64,000 bases of DNA from Bradyrhizobium archetypum (GCF_013114835.1 NZ_JAAVLW010000002.1:806001-870000); one strand, 5' to 3'; counted from the first letter of the stretch, positions 16,507-25,930 are shown. Translations and numbers: made by a program. The notes: generated by a model not told the origin, from the sequence alone.

Positions 16507-17709
16507 TCACACCCGCCAATCATAGATCCAGTCCTGCCGTGCCAGCATGCGCTGCGGGCCCATCATCTTGATGGCGAGGTCGCGCGCCAGCGCCAGCGGT
16601 CCGGTGAGGTGATAGATGTGTCCCTGTTGGCGCGCGGTGCGCTGCACCCGAAGCACGCGGCCGCGCCGCAGCCGGCCATAGCGCTTCAGCGCTGCCGGGA
16701 TGCCCGCGATATTGTTGCTCGGGGCCTCGCTCAGACATTTGGCGAGTACGGCGGCGTCCTCGATCGCCATGCCGGCGCCTTGCGCGGCAAACGGCAGCAT
16801 CGCATGCGCGGCGTCGCCAAGCAGGGCGACGGCGCCCTCGGTCCATTCGCCGATATCGGGCAGCGTGAACAGCGCCCAGCGCCGCCACTCGTCCACGGCG
16901 CCGATCAGCATCCGCGCGGTCGCAGGCCAGCGCCGCGAGGCGAACGCGGTCTTGAGTTCGTTGGCGTCGCCGGGCGCGCTCCAGCCCGGCCTGTTCCAGG
17001 TTCCCGGCACGATCGCGACCACATTGATTTGCCGCGCCGCCGAGATCGGGTAGGCGACCAGATGGGCACCCGGTCCCATCCAGAGCTGGACCCGCGGTGC
17101 GGTATATTCGCGCGGCAACGTCGTTGCGTCGAGGGTTCCGCGCCAGGCGATCAGGCCGGAAAACTGCGGCTGCACCTCCGGGAACAAATGGTTCCGCACT
17201 GCGGACCAGATGCCGTCGGCGCCGACCAGCGCCGCCGCCAGCTCCTGTTGCCGTGCATTGCCGCGACGCTGCAGCACCGTCAGCCCCTTGGCGTGCGAGG
17301 TCACGTCCTCAAACTGACAGCCGAGCCGCAGGTCGATGTCCGGATGATCATTGACTGCTGCCTGCAGCGCGCTTTGCAGGTCGGCGCGGTGCATCACCCA
17401 ATAGGGCGCCCCGGCGCGAAGGCCGGCAGCTTCGCCGAGCGGTATGCGAGCGATCTCGCCGCCTGCACGCGCGCTCATGATGTTGATGGCCTCAGGCGTC
17501 ACGGCGCGCGGGGTGAGCCGCGGCCGCAGGCCGAGATCGATCAGGATGCGGCTGGCGTTGGGCGAGAGCTGCAGACCGGCACCGGCTTCTTCCAGCCGTT
17601 CAGCCTTTTCAAGGATGATGACGCGAAAACCCTTCGCTGCGAGCGAAAGCGCCGCCGTCAATCCCCCGATCCCGGCACCAGCAACGATGATGGTGCGCGC
17701 GGCAGCCAC
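16507..17709 (-). CDS. FAD-dependent aromatic monooxygenase (salicylate hydroxylase-like)
   Basis: 400 aa class A flavoprotein monooxygenase. N-terminal Rossmann GAGIGGLTAALSLAAKG (residues ~10-26); the second FAD motif LLGDAAHAMLPFAAQGAGMAIEDA lies near 290. Such enzymes hydroxylate aromatic acids with NAD(P)H and O2; the exact substrate is unknown. 7 bases downstream of a small zinc-finger protein gene in the same operon. Confidence 0.9.
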   Translation of the reverse strand: MAAARTIIVAGAGIGGLTAALSLAAKGFRVIILEKAERLEEAGAGLQLSPNASRILIDLGLRPRLTPRAVTPEAINIMSARAGGEIARIPLGEAAGLRAGAPYWVMHRADLQSALQAAVNDHPDIDLRLGCQFEDVTSHAKGLTVLQRRGNARQQELAAALVGADGIWSAVRNHLFPEVQPQFSGLIAWRGTLDATTLPREYTAPRVQLWMGPGAHLVAYPISAARQINVVAIVPGTWNRPGWSAPGDANELKTAFASRRWPATARMLIGAVDEWRRWALFTLPDIGEWTEGAVALLGDAAHAMLPFAAQGAGMAIEDAAVLAKCLSEAPSNNIAGIPAALKRYGRLRRGRVLRVQRTARQQGHIYHLTGPLALARDLAIKMMGPQRMLARQDWIYDWRV

Positions 17710-17716
17710 CGAAAGA

Positions 17717-17962
17717 TCAGGCGACCTTGTCCCTCAGGACACATTCGGGCGGCCGGGCCTCGCCCGCGGCGAGGTCGGGGGCAAAGCGGTACAGCGTCGA
17801 GCAATACGGGCAGATGATTTCGTTGTCGTTGCCGAGGTCAAGGAACACGTGCGGATGGTCGAACGGAGGGTTGGCGCCCACACACATGAATTCCTGCGAG
17901 CCGATCTCGATTACCGAGACTCCGGCGTCGTTCTGAAAATGCGGGACGACATGGTCGGACAT
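17717..17962 (-). CDS. CHCC zinc-finger domain protein
   Basis: 81 aa, start at 17962 (MSDHVVPHFQND). Zinc ligands FMCVG ... FDHPHV ... CPYC, the zf-CHCC pattern found in the NDUFS6-like accessory subunit of respiratory complex I. Bacterial free-standing members are mostly uncharacterised. Co-transcribed with the flavin monooxygenase. Confidence 0.85.
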   Translation of the reverse strand: MSDHVVPHFQNDAGVSVIEIGSQEFMCVGANPPFDHPHVFLDLGNDNEIICPYCSTLYRFAPDLAAGEARPPECVLRDKVA

Positions 17963-18211
17963 CAGTTTCACCTTGGATAGCAACGATAGGCGCACGCAAT
18001 CAACGCGACGCAGCAGCTTCGAAATGCCGCGCACCATAGTGGGGGGTGCCGATGATTCCTAGAGCCGATTCGGGATGTCCCCGCCGCACATTTGCTCATG
18101 CAAATTCGACACAATCTTGTCGTCGGAGAAAAGCCCTTCTTTCGTCGGGGCAGTTGTGTCTTAAAAACGGCATACCATCTTGAGAATGACGAAAACATTA
18201 GGCTTTTTTGG

Positions 18212-19369
18212 ATGAGGCGATTGCGGTTCGGTTCGGCCCTGGCAGGCGCGTTGGGGTGCCTGGCGCTCAGCGTGGCGGTATCCGCCGCGCTGTGGCCGCA
18301 TGCCCGCGAGGCCGGCGCTATTCTGGCGGCGCAGGACGACCCGGCCGTGCTGTCCGATCTCCACATCAATTCCGCCCTGCGGAGCAATCAGGCGCTGGTG
18401 GCTGACAACATCGAGGCCGCACTCGCGGAGGGCGATTCCGATCTCGCCAATAGCTTCGTCGAGCTCGCCCGCGACAAGGGCATTCCCATCAGCGACGAAC
18501 TTGCGAAGCGTGTCGGCGATGCCGTTGCCGACGCAGGCTCGGCGTCGCATTTTGCCAAGCGCTTTGCCGCCGGTCTGGTGACCGGCAATGCTGACGACGT
18601 CGCGAGCCTGTCGGGCACGGTTGCCGGCGATCTCTTTGTGTTTGGCGACATCAGGGACGTCGTGCGTGAAGGCAAGCACATGGCGACCGGCGAGGAGGTG
18701 GACCGGCTGGTGCTGGGCCTGGCCACAGTCGGGCTTGCGGTCACCGCCGCGACCTACGTATCCGTCGGCGGTCTCGGACCGGTGCGCGCCGGGCTTTCCG
18801 TGGTCAAGGATGCCCGCAAGGTCGGGCGGCTGGGCGAGGGGCTGACGAAATGGGCCGGCCGTTCCGCGCGCGAGGTCGTCGATGCGCCGGTGCTGCAGCA
18901 GGCGGTCGCGAAGGGCTCGGTGTTGCGGCCTGGCGAGACCATCAGCGCGATCAAGGCGGCGTTCCGCGCTGAGAAGGCCGGCGCGCTGGTACGGCTGGCG
19001 AAAGACGTTGGGCGTGTCGGCGAGAAGGCCGGCACACGCGGAGCCCTCGACACGCTGCGCATCGCCCAGGGGCCCAAGGATGTCGCCCGCGCCGCGCGGC
19101 TTGCCGAATCCAAGGGCGGCCAGACCCGCGCCATTCTGAAGGTGCTCGGCCGCGGCGCACTGCTGCTGGCAGCCGGCGCCTTCAATCTGACAATGTGGGT
19201 GTTCGCAGCGATATTGGCGCTGTTCGGTTTTCTCTCATCGATCAAGGCGACCACCGAGCGCGCCACCGAAGCGTGGCTGCGTCGCAAGAAGGCGCGGCGT
19301 TTGAGAACACAGGCGGCGGCATGCCTGCCGCCCAGTCCCGCTCTGGCAGGTGCCCTAGCGCAGGGCTAG
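18212..19369 (+). CDS. Conserved membrane-anchored protein, unknown
   Basis: 385 aa from MRRLRFGSALAG. One N-terminal membrane helix (residues ~5-25), a long soluble Ala/Val/Lys-rich helical region, and a C-terminal helix pair region (LLLAAGAFNLTMWVFAAILALFGF, residues ~330-355) with a very basic tail. No enzyme motif seen. The RBS is weak; an in-frame start at 18092 is possible but the added 40 residues look non-coding. Confidence 0.7.
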   Translation: MRRLRFGSALAGALGCLALSVAVSAALWPHAREAGAILAAQDDPAVLSDLHINSALRSNQALVADNIEAALAEGDSDLANSFVELARDKGIPISDELAKRVGDAVADAGSASHFAKRFAAGLVTGNADDVASLSGTVAGDLFVFGDIRDVVREGKHMATGEEVDRLVLGLATVGLAVTAATYVSVGGLGPVRAGLSVVKDARKVGRLGEGLTKWAGRSAREVVDAPVLQQAVAKGSVLRPGETISAIKAAFRAEKAGALVRLAKDVGRVGEKAGTRGALDTLRIAQGPKDVARAARLAESKGGQTRAILKVLGRGALLLAAGAFNLTMWVFAAILALFGFLSSIKATTERATEAWLRRKKARRLRTQAAACLPPSPALAGALAQG

Positions 19370-19421
19370 ACTTGCCGTTATTGCAAGCCCGCCGGTTCCG
19401 ATCCCCGAAAAAGTGGAAGTG

Positions 19422-20177
19422 ATGATGCCGAGTTTTCACAACGGCGCTGTCGAAATTGCCTATCTCGACGAAGGCGAGGGTGATCCGATCGTTCTCGTGC
19501 ACGGCTTTGCCTCCAGCAAGAACGTCAATTGGGTGTATCCGACCTGGGTTTCCGACTTGAGGAAAGACGGCCGCCGCGTGATTGCGCTGGACAATCGCGG
19601 CCACGGCGATTCCGCAAAACTCTATGATTCCGCCGCTTACGAAATTGCGACGATGGCAAGTGACGTCATCGCACTACTGGATCATCTGGAAATCGAGCGC
19701 GCCGACATCATGGGCTATTCGCTGGGCTCGCGCATGACGGCGATACTGGCGCGCGAGCAGCCACAGCGCCTGCGCTCGGCTATTCTCGGCGGCATCGGGA
19801 TCGGACTGATCGAAGGCGGCGGCCCCGGCGAAAACGTGGCCATCGCGCTGGAAGCGCCGTCGCTGGAGGACGTTACCGATCCGGTCGGGCGCACCTTCCG
19901 TGCATTTGCCGATCAGACCCGCTCCGACCGCCGCGCCCTTGCCGCCTGCCTGCGCGGCTCGCGGCGGCTGATGACAACGGAAGAGGCCGCCGGGATCGGC
20001 GTGCCGGTCTTGATCGCGGTCGGCACCAAGGATGAAATCGCAGGCTCCGCGGCCGCGCTGGGGAAGATCATTCCGGGCTCCGAAGTGCTCGATATTCCGA
20101 ACCGCGATCACATGCGCGCGGTCGGCGACAAGGTTTATAAGGTCGGCGTCACCGATTTCCTGTCACGCCGGCAATGA
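19422..20177 (+). CDS. Alpha/beta hydrolase
   Basis: 251 aa, intact alpha/beta hydrolase fold. Oxyanion strand LVHGFASSKNV, nucleophile elbow MGYSLGS, catalytic Asp in VGTKDEI, and His in PNRDHMRAV. Cytoplasmic; substrate unknown. GTG, ATG and ATG starts are clustered at 19419-19425; an AAAAAGTGGAA purine run precedes them. Its last 15 bases overlap the tail of a decayed gene on the other strand. Confidence 0.85.
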   Translation: MMPSFHNGAVEIAYLDEGEGDPIVLVHGFASSKNVNWVYPTWVSDLRKDGRRVIALDNRGHGDSAKLYDSAAYEIATMASDVIALLDHLEIERADIMGYSLGSRMTAILAREQPQRLRSAILGGIGIGLIEGGGPGENVAIALEAPSLEDVTDPVGRTFRAFADQTRSDRRALAACLRGSRRLMTTEEAAGIGVPVLIAVGTKDEIAGSAAALGKIIPGSEVLDIPNRDHMRAVGDKVYKVGVTDFLSRRQ

Positions 20178-21052
20178 GCGATCGCGCTCGCCGGTGAAGA
20201 GCCAGATCGCCGCGATCAGCACCACCATGGTCGCAAGCCACGCCATCCGCGCGCCGTAGCGATCATGTGGGCCTGATATCACGGCGCAGATGAACGCGTT
20301 GCCGAGTATGGCTGACGTGGCCGTGCAGCATCCGTCCGAAGGCGACGCCGTAACCGCCGGGCCTCCACGCCAGTTTCCCGGACAGCGCGAAATTGCTCGA
20401 TAGCAGCAGCACGGCTCCGGCGACGAGCGTGAGGCTGCCCTGCGTCAGTCCGGAAACCGAAATTCGCCCGCGCAGAAAGGGACGTGCGATCCGGCCGAGG
20501 CAGCATAGTCCGAGCAGCACCGCGAGCGTCGCGCTGTGCGTGGCTGCGGCGAAAGCGGTGAGGCCGAACAACAGGCATTTGTCCGGGATCGAAGTCCATT
20601 TCCCATGCGCGACCAGGATGACAAGCGAAAGCACCGACAGGCCGGCGAAAATATCGGTCAGCAGCATGCTGGCCAGCCAGGGCAGCGCGGTGGTCAGGCC
20701 AGCACGGCGCTCATGGCCAGGAGCGCAACGGCTGCGGCATGCCGAGCACGCGCAGCGTCAACTGCAGGATCCACAGAGTTGTCAGCGCCTGGAAGCCGAG
20801 GTTGATCCAGAAGCTGGAATCCTCGCCGAAGTGAAGATAGAGGCCGAACGTCGTGGAGCGGCTCGGCACCAGGTAGCCTTCGTACCACCGCGCCAGGTAG
20901 CCGCCGGTGTCCCACTGGAGCAGGGGATAGCCATTCCACAGGGCGGGGGCCAGCAACATCAATGGGATGGCGATGGCGGCGATCCACGCAGACCGCGAGT
21001 CCGCAGCGGTCCGCGCCCGCAATATTTGCGTGCTGCTGTGGCTTTCCCCCAT
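20163..21052 (-). pseudogene. Polytopic membrane protein gene, decayed (deletion plus frameshifts)
   Basis: Three fragments of one protein are readable in different frames: an N-terminal part from 21052 (MGESHSSTQIL ... LWNGYPLLQWDTGGYLARWYEG ... QALTTLWILQLTLRVLG), a middle part (LTTALPWLASMLLTDIFAGLSVL ... WRPGGYGVAFGRML), and the C-terminus (GNAFICAVISGPHDRYGARMAWLATMVV) ending at 20163. Two frame changes lie near 20700-20740. After GVAFGRML the frame changes again and the sequence jumps to the C-terminus, so a long internal segment looks deleted. The hydrophobic character suggests a multi-pass protein of unknown function. Confidence 0.8.
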
Positions 21053-21251
21053 CAGGGCAGCATCCACCGAACGGCGGGGCCGCCGAATTCACCGATAGTT
21101 GGACGCCGGCCGGCTTGATTTCCCGAATTCGCTGACCACCTTGACCCCACGGGGCGTCCGGCGGGGGGTACGTTGCCGAAGCCTGCCGGGGACAGCCGTC
21201 CGCCCGCCGTGCTATAAGAGCAACTACATCAGTGAATTTGCGAGAGCAATC

Positions 21252-22079
21252 ATGGCAGTGCATCAAGTCAATCCGCAAGCGTCGAAGCTCGCCGCACTCG
21301 ATCCGATCTGGGACCGCATCCGCAGCGAGGCGGAGGACATCGTGCGCCGCGAACCAGAGCTCGCATCCTTCATCTATTCGACCGTGCTGCATCACGATCG
21401 CCTCGAAGAGTCGGTCGTGCATCGTCTCGCCGAGCGGCTCGATCATTCGGCGCTATCGGGCGACTTGATCCGCCAGACCTATGATGAGGCGCTGCGCGAC
21501 GAGCCTGATATGGGCAATGCGTTCCGTGCCGACCTGGTCGCGGTCTACGATCGCGATCCCGCAACCTCGCGCTTCATCGATCCGTTGCTCTACTTCAAGG
21601 GTTTTCATGCGCTGCAGACGCATCGTCTGGCGCACTGGCTCTATCAAAAGGGCCGCAAGGATTTCGCCTACTATCTGCAGAGCCGCTCGTCGGCGGTGTT
21701 TCAGACCGACATCAACCCCGCTGCCAGGATCGGCCGCGGCATATTCCTCGATCACGCGACCGGCTTTGTCTGCGGCGAGACCGCCGTGATTGAGGACGAC
21801 GTTTCGATCCTGCACGGCGTTACGCTCGGCGGCACCGGCAAGGAGAACGAAGACCGTCATCCGAAAATTCGCCACGGCGTGTTGATCGGGGCGGGCGCAA
21901 AGATTCTCGGCAATATCGAGATCGGCCATTGCGCGCGCATCGCCGCGGGCTCGGTGGTGGTCAAGCCGGTGCCTCACAACGTCACGGTGGCCGGCGTTCC
22001 CGCCAAGATCGTCGGCGAAGCCGGTTGTGCGGAGCCATCGCGCACCATGGATCAGATGCTCGGCGCAATCGGGCTTTGA
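21252..22079 (+). CDS. cysE: Serine O-acetyltransferase
   Basis: 275 aa. Makes O-acetylserine from serine and acetyl-CoA, the first step of cysteine synthesis. N-terminal helical domain (DPIWDRIRSEAEDIVRREP) and C-terminal left-handed beta-helix with hexapeptide repeats; active-site His in FLDHATG and ILHGVTLGGTG. Cytoplasmic hexamer in the family. Start at 21252 with GAGAGC upstream; the longer frame to 21099 is non-coding in character. Confidence 0.96.
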   Translation: MAVHQVNPQASKLAALDPIWDRIRSEAEDIVRREPELASFIYSTVLHHDRLEESVVHRLAERLDHSALSGDLIRQTYDEALRDEPDMGNAFRADLVAVYDRDPATSRFIDPLLYFKGFHALQTHRLAHWLYQKGRKDFAYYLQSRSSAVFQTDINPAARIGRGIFLDHATGFVCGETAVIEDDVSILHGVTLGGTGKENEDRHPKIRHGVLIGAGAKILGNIEIGHCARIAAGSVVVKPVPHNVTVAGVPAKIVGEAGCAEPSRTMDQMLGAIGL

Positions 22080-22203
22080 TTTTCCACGGGCTTTGATTCT
22101 CCTCACATTCTCCCAGTCGTATTTGTGAAGTTACGGCTGGTAGTCTGCGCCGTCTCGTCCTAAAAACCCCCCGGCAATTCAAAGAATCCGATTGGAGACC
22201 GCC

Positions 22204-22422
22204 GTGGACGTTCAGGAAGTCAGGAAGCTCGACGCTTATCTCAAGCGTGTATTCGGCAATCCCAAGATCCGCGTCGTGCCGCGGCCGAAAAAGGACGACT
22301 CCGCCGAGGTCTATATCGGTGAGGAGTTCGTTGGCGTGCTGTTCGTCGATGACGAGGACGACGATCGCTCGTTCCAGTTTCAGATGGCGATCCTCGAGGA
22401 AGATCTGGCGGACATCGGCTAA
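22204..22422 (+). CDS. DUF3126 family protein
   Basis: 72 aa with a GTG start placed by GGAG 8 bases upstream. Sequence MDVQEVRKLDAYLKRVFGN then IRVVPRPKKDDSAEVYIGEE and an acidic DDEDDDRSFQFQMAIL segment, diagnostic of DUF3126. Small cytoplasmic protein of unknown role, often beside cysE in Rhizobiales. Confidence 0.88.
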   Translation: MDVQEVRKLDAYLKRVFGNPKIRVVPRPKKDDSAEVYIGEEFVGVLFVDDEDDDRSFQFQMAILEEDLADIG

Positions 22423-22437
22423 GGCGCACCCCACGAT

Positions 22438-22538
22438 GCCGTAGGGTGGGCAAAGCAATCGTGCCCACCAATGTCTTTCCCGTATTATGAGTTGTTGGGG
22501 TGGACACGGCGCAAACGCGCCTTTGCCCACCCACAGAA
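22438..22538. repeat. Dispersed GTGGGCAAAG/TTTGCCCACCC repeat
   Basis: Inverted repeat with arms GTAGGGTGGGCAAAG and CTTTGCCCACC, plus internal CGTGCCCACCAA. A related element is at about 53645-53765. Confidence 0.65.
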
Positions 22539-22544
22539 TCGGGC

Positions 22545-23258
22545 CTATCCCCTCGGCCCGCGCATCTGCGCCGTCAGGCGGTCCATCGCATTCGCAACGT
22601 CGCGCCATTGCGACAGCCAGCTCCGCGGAAAGCGAAATGTCAGGTCGGCGCCGTCGACGCGACGCTCGCTCAGGCACATGCCGGGCGTCAGGCCATCGCG
22701 CGTGCAGCGCGCGTTGAGACCCGGCGACGGGGCGGAGAACAGGTCTTCGTTGGCGTAAGGCGAGCCGTCGCGAAAGGCGCGCATCGTCAATCCGTCATCC
22801 ATCGGTGTCGCGGCCTGCTCGAGGTAGCGCGGATAGATCGTGCGGGTCCGCATGTCCGGCGCCAGTGCGTCGTGGTGAGCTGATATCGAGATGAAGATCC
22901 GGTCGATCGGTTGTGCCTTCTCCTCGATCGTATCCGCGCTGACGTGTTTCGGCGCATCCGGCGGTTCAAGCGACGGGAAGATGAAACTGAGATCGACCCT
23001 TTCCTGCGGACCGGAGTGGCGCTGGATCTTGCGGCGGATCGCGGCCGTAGGCACGTTGAAGAGCGTGGCGCCGACGCTGACCGGCAACCTGTCTGGAGCG
23101 CTTGCGGGAAGCGCGACCCAGGTCGGCCACAGCAAATAAGCGACCAGTGCAATGGCGGCCGCGGCGATAGCAACCGCTGCCATGATCAGGATCATGTGCG
23201 AGCGCGGATCCCTGCGGGTATCGCGGGCGAGGTGCTGGGCGGTCGAAAGCAAGGTCAT
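22545..23258 (-). CDS. Membrane-anchored periplasmic protein, unknown
   Basis: 237 aa from MTLLSTAQHLARD. One membrane helix (residues ~22-45, ILIMAAVAIAAAAIALVAYLLW), then a periplasmic domain with RIFISISAHHDALAPDMRTRTIYPRYL and CTRDGLTPGMC, which could form a disulfide. I do not recognise the family. The start at 23258 is preferred over the longer frame because the helix then sits near the N-terminus. Confidence 0.7.
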   Translation of the reverse strand: MTLLSTAQHLARDTRRDPRSHMILIMAAVAIAAAAIALVAYLLWPTWVALPASAPDRLPVSVGATLFNVPTAAIRRKIQRHSGPQERVDLSFIFPSLEPPDAPKHVSADTIEEKAQPIDRIFISISAHHDALAPDMRTRTIYPRYLEQAATPMDDGLTMRAFRDGSPYANEDLFSAPSPGLNARCTRDGLTPGMCLSERRVDGADLTFRFPRSWLSQWRDVANAMDRLTAQMRGPRG

Positions 23259-23537
23259 GAACGAAGCATCAGTCGAGTTCGAGGCTCGGGCACGATCCCG
23301 AAAGACAGACTGACGCTTTCGGACGGGATCGTTTCCGAGGAAGGAACTGGGCGAATCATCCCGCGAATATGCCACGGGGCGGATGATTTCCGCATGATAT
23401 CGCGGTTGTTCGGCCGAGAAAGCCATGCGCAAACGAGGTCCCGGCGCGCGGTTGTTAACCCTTCCTTAAGGATGCTGTGGCGGCCACCGGCCAATTTTGC
23501 GAAGGCAGGGCTCGGTTTGTCGAGTAGCGGAAGTGTC

Positions 23538-23867
23538 ATGTCGCCCGATGCGTTGAATTCCCTGTTTGCCCTTTGCATCGGCTTTGCGTTCGCAGGCGCG
23601 CTCGCCAGCGGCTATCAGGCGATGGCAGAGCGACCGGCGGGATTCGGGCTCCTCGGGGAAGGCGTGGCGCCGAAGACGTTTGCGGCCGTGCCGTTTCTGG
23701 TTTTCGCCGCACCGTTCATCATCATGCGCAACACCCTGCGTGGCGCGAAGATCGAGCGCCGGCGCTTCGAATTCGTGATGATGGCGACCGTGCTCTCCGG
23801 CTTCTGGAGCATGATGTCCGGCACGTTCTTCCTGATGACGCTGCGTGCGGCGGGCTTGCTGGTCTGA
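23538..23867 (+). CDS. Small membrane protein, unknown
   Basis: 109 aa with three hydrophobic helices (SLFALCIGFAFAGALASGY, FAAVPFLVFAAPFIIM, FWSMMSGTFFLMTLRAAGLL). Start ATG 23538 after CGGAAG. A longer in-frame extension to 22911 overlaps the previous gene and is rejected. Inner-membrane location expected; no function known. Confidence 0.75.
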   Translation: MSPDALNSLFALCIGFAFAGALASGYQAMAERPAGFGLLGEGVAPKTFAAVPFLVFAAPFIIMRNTLRGAKIERRRFEFVMMATVLSGFWSMMSGTFFLMTLRAAGLLV

Positions 23868-23940
23868 GAAGGCGAGCCTGCTCGCTTGATCCCGTACCAG
23901 CGGCTGTGCCAAGGTCTCCGCCAACGGAGACCTGTGTATC

Positions 23941-24471
23941 ATGGCGATCTACGAACTCGACGGGCAGGGCCCTGAACTCCCCGCGAACGGAAACTACTTC
24001 ATCGCAGATACCGCCGTCGTGATCGGGAAGGTGCGCCTTCTGGACTCGGCCAGCGTGTGGTTCGGTGCGGTGCTGCGCGGCGACAATGAGTGGATCGAGC
24101 TCGGCGAGGGCTCCAACGTGCAGGACAATTCCACCTGCCATACCGACCGCGGCTTTCCGCTCACGATTGGCAAGAACTGCACGGTCGGCCACAACGTCAT
24201 CTTGCATGGCTGTACGCTCGAGGACGACGCGCTGGTCGGGATGGGCTCGATCGTGATGAACGGCGCCCGGATACGCCGCGGCAGCATTGTCGGCGCGGGA
24301 TCGGTCATCACCGAAGGCAAGGAGTATCCCGAATATTCTCTGATCATCGGCTCGCCTGCGCGCGTGATCCGCACATTGTCGCCCGAACAGGTGACGGCGA
24401 TGGGAAGTGCCGCGAAATTCTACGCGCTCAACGGGCCCCGATTCAAAAAAGGGCTGAAGAAGATCGGCTGA
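23941..24471 (+). CDS. Gamma-class carbonic anhydrase family protein
   Basis: 176 aa left-handed beta-helix protein. Zinc His are present in the usual spacing: NSTCHTDRG (first), VGHNVILHG (second pair). Relatives include PaaY and CaiE and true gamma carbonic anhydrases. Cytoplasmic trimer in the family. Single-gene unit. Confidence 0.92.
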   Translation: MAIYELDGQGPELPANGNYFIADTAVVIGKVRLLDSASVWFGAVLRGDNEWIELGEGSNVQDNSTCHTDRGFPLTIGKNCTVGHNVILHGCTLEDDALVGMGSIVMNGARIRRGSIVGAGSVITEGKEYPEYSLIIGSPARVIRTLSPEQVTAMGSAAKFYALNGPRFKKGLKKIG

Positions 24472-24495
24472 AATCACAAGCCTTCTTCTGGTTCC

Positions 24496-24660
24496 CTATC
24501 GGCCGCTCTCATTCGCCTCGCGCGGGCCGGCGACCTTTTCATGACCGGCGGCCCAGAGCGCATACTCCTCGCTGCCAGCCTGATACGGATTGGCTTCCGC
24601 CGGAATATTCTCGCGTGCGGCGCGCTGGCCTTGCTCGAAAGGATCCGGGTCGGAATTCAT
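24496..24660 (-). CDS. Small RMF/CrpP-like protein
   Basis: 54 aa: PFEQGQRAARENIPAEANPYQAGSEEYALWAAGHE matches the ribosome-modulation-factor-like family, in which a conserved NPY and a final W..GH/W occur. True RMF dimerises ribosomes in stationary phase; family members in alphaproteobacteria are uncharacterised. Its ATG overlaps the stop of the upstream 75-aa gene by 4 bases (ATGA), so the two are translationally coupled. Confidence 0.7.
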   Translation of the reverse strand: MNSDPDPFEQGQRAARENIPAEANPYQAGSEEYALWAAGHEKVAGPREANESGR

Positions 24661-24884
24661 GATGGCGCCCTTGCGGTTTTCGATCTTGTGTTCTTCGAAG
24701 TCGCGTCCTTCGAAACCCTTGCACTCTTTCGCAGCGCATCCTTGAGGTCGATGGGAATGCCGTGCTTCTTGAGCAGGTCGGCAAAGGCTTCGTCGGCTAG
24801 TTCCTGAAATGTCGCCATCCGGTCGCGTGCAAGCTGGGTCAGCTTGTCGAGCGTGTCGTCGTCGAAGGCGATCAATTTGCGCAA
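24657..24884 (-). CDS. Small ribbon-helix-helix-like protein
   Basis: 75 aa. MRKLIAFDDDTLDKLTQLARDR then MATFQELADEAFADLLKKHG resembles a short RHH/CopG DNA-binding fold, followed by a basic tail (KSARVSKDATSKNTRSKTARAPS). A DNA-binding or antitoxin-like role is possible but not shown. First gene of a two-gene unit with the RMF-like protein. Confidence 0.6.
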   Translation of the reverse strand: MRKLIAFDDDTLDKLTQLARDRMATFQELADEAFADLLKKHGIPIDLKDALRKSARVSKDATSKNTRSKTARAPS

Positions 24885-24994
24885 GCTTGACCACTCCGTG
24901 CATCGAGCGGATGTGATTGAATGATCTGGCAGGGGAATCGTTCCGGCAGGAACAAGGTCTGAGCGCTGTCGTTGCTTCGAAAAGGAGATTTCCG

Positions 24995-25408
24995 ATGAAG
25001 CTGGCGTCTACAGCAGCCGCCGCACTTACGGCGATCACAATCCTGACATGCCCGGTCACTTCGTTTGCGCAGAGCGCGGGCGGGTCGTCCAGCAGCGGCG
25101 GCACCGCCGGTTCTCCGGGCGCGGGCTCGGCAGGCACGGGCGCGCAAGGCATTACTGGCGCGCCGTCCGATACCACTAGTCCGCGCGGGTTGAACAATGC
25201 CGGCGGAGATCAAAGCGGCGGGGCGAACCCGTCCAGGCTTGCGGCGCCGCCTCCGCCCGGCACCAACTCTGCCGGCACCGCCCAGTCGTCAGGCGGGGGA
25301 GTGACGACGGGCTCTGCAAGATCGGGCAGAACAGGTGATGACGCTGCGATCAACGAAGAAAACAAGACCGTCGACCGCAAGATAAAGGGCATTTGCCGCG
25401 GCTGCTGA
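24995..25408 (+). CDS. Exported Gly/Ser-rich low-complexity protein
   Basis: 137 aa. Signal peptide (MKLASTAAAALTAITILT, cleavage near SFAQS), then a Gly/Ser/Ala/Pro-rich disordered region and a short conserved C-terminus NEENKTVDRKIKGICRGC. RBS AAAGGAG is strong. No recognisable domain; the C-terminal two-Cys tail may be functional. Confidence 0.7.
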   Translation: MKLASTAAAALTAITILTCPVTSFAQSAGGSSSSGGTAGSPGAGSAGTGAQGITGAPSDTTSPRGLNNAGGDQSGGANPSRLAAPPPPGTNSAGTAQSSGGGVTTGSARSGRTGDDAAINEENKTVDRKIKGICRGC

Positions 25409-25628
25409 CGGTCATGTCCGAGCGACGTCCGGTCGCAGGGCAGCGGGCAAAATAGCACCAGCCATCTCCGAGAACTCGTTCTAGATTTGAGCCGGGATCC
25501 TCGAGGATCTGACGCCGAAAGCGTCGAGCACTTCGAGGGCAAATCACGGGGGCGATACGCTCCAGAACCGAAGTCGTATTCCCCTCCGCTGGTATGCCGC
25601 GCTGGCATCGCATCACGGGATGTCGAAC

Positions 25629-25742
25629 ATGCTCACAGTCCCGGCATTGACGTTGCTATTCATCTGTATCGTGGTTGGTTTGGGTGCGGCCTTCGTCTGG
25701 ATGTTCTGGGAGATCGAACAGAGAATGTCCAAGCTGCACTAG
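25629..25742 (+). CDS. Possible 37-aa single-pass membrane protein
   Basis: MLTVPALTLLFICIVVGLGA then FVWMFWEIEQRMSKLH: one clean membrane helix with a charged cytoplasmic tail. The RBS is weak, so this is a candidate only. Confidence 0.4.
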   Translation: MLTVPALTLLFICIVVGLGAAFVWMFWEIEQRMSKLH

Positions 25743-25930
25743 GTGTCCAGGCCGTACCGCAAGAGCAATCGCGTCGGATAAGTCAGATTTCGACAGTATC
25801 ACGCGCTCATGTCCCGCGCGGCCTGCCAAGCATCGATCGCGTATCTTCTTCAACTTGCAAGCCGGCACGAACGCAAATCACCTCGTTGGGGTGCCGGCCG
25901 GTCGGGGCCGGGCAAGATCCCAAATCGGGC

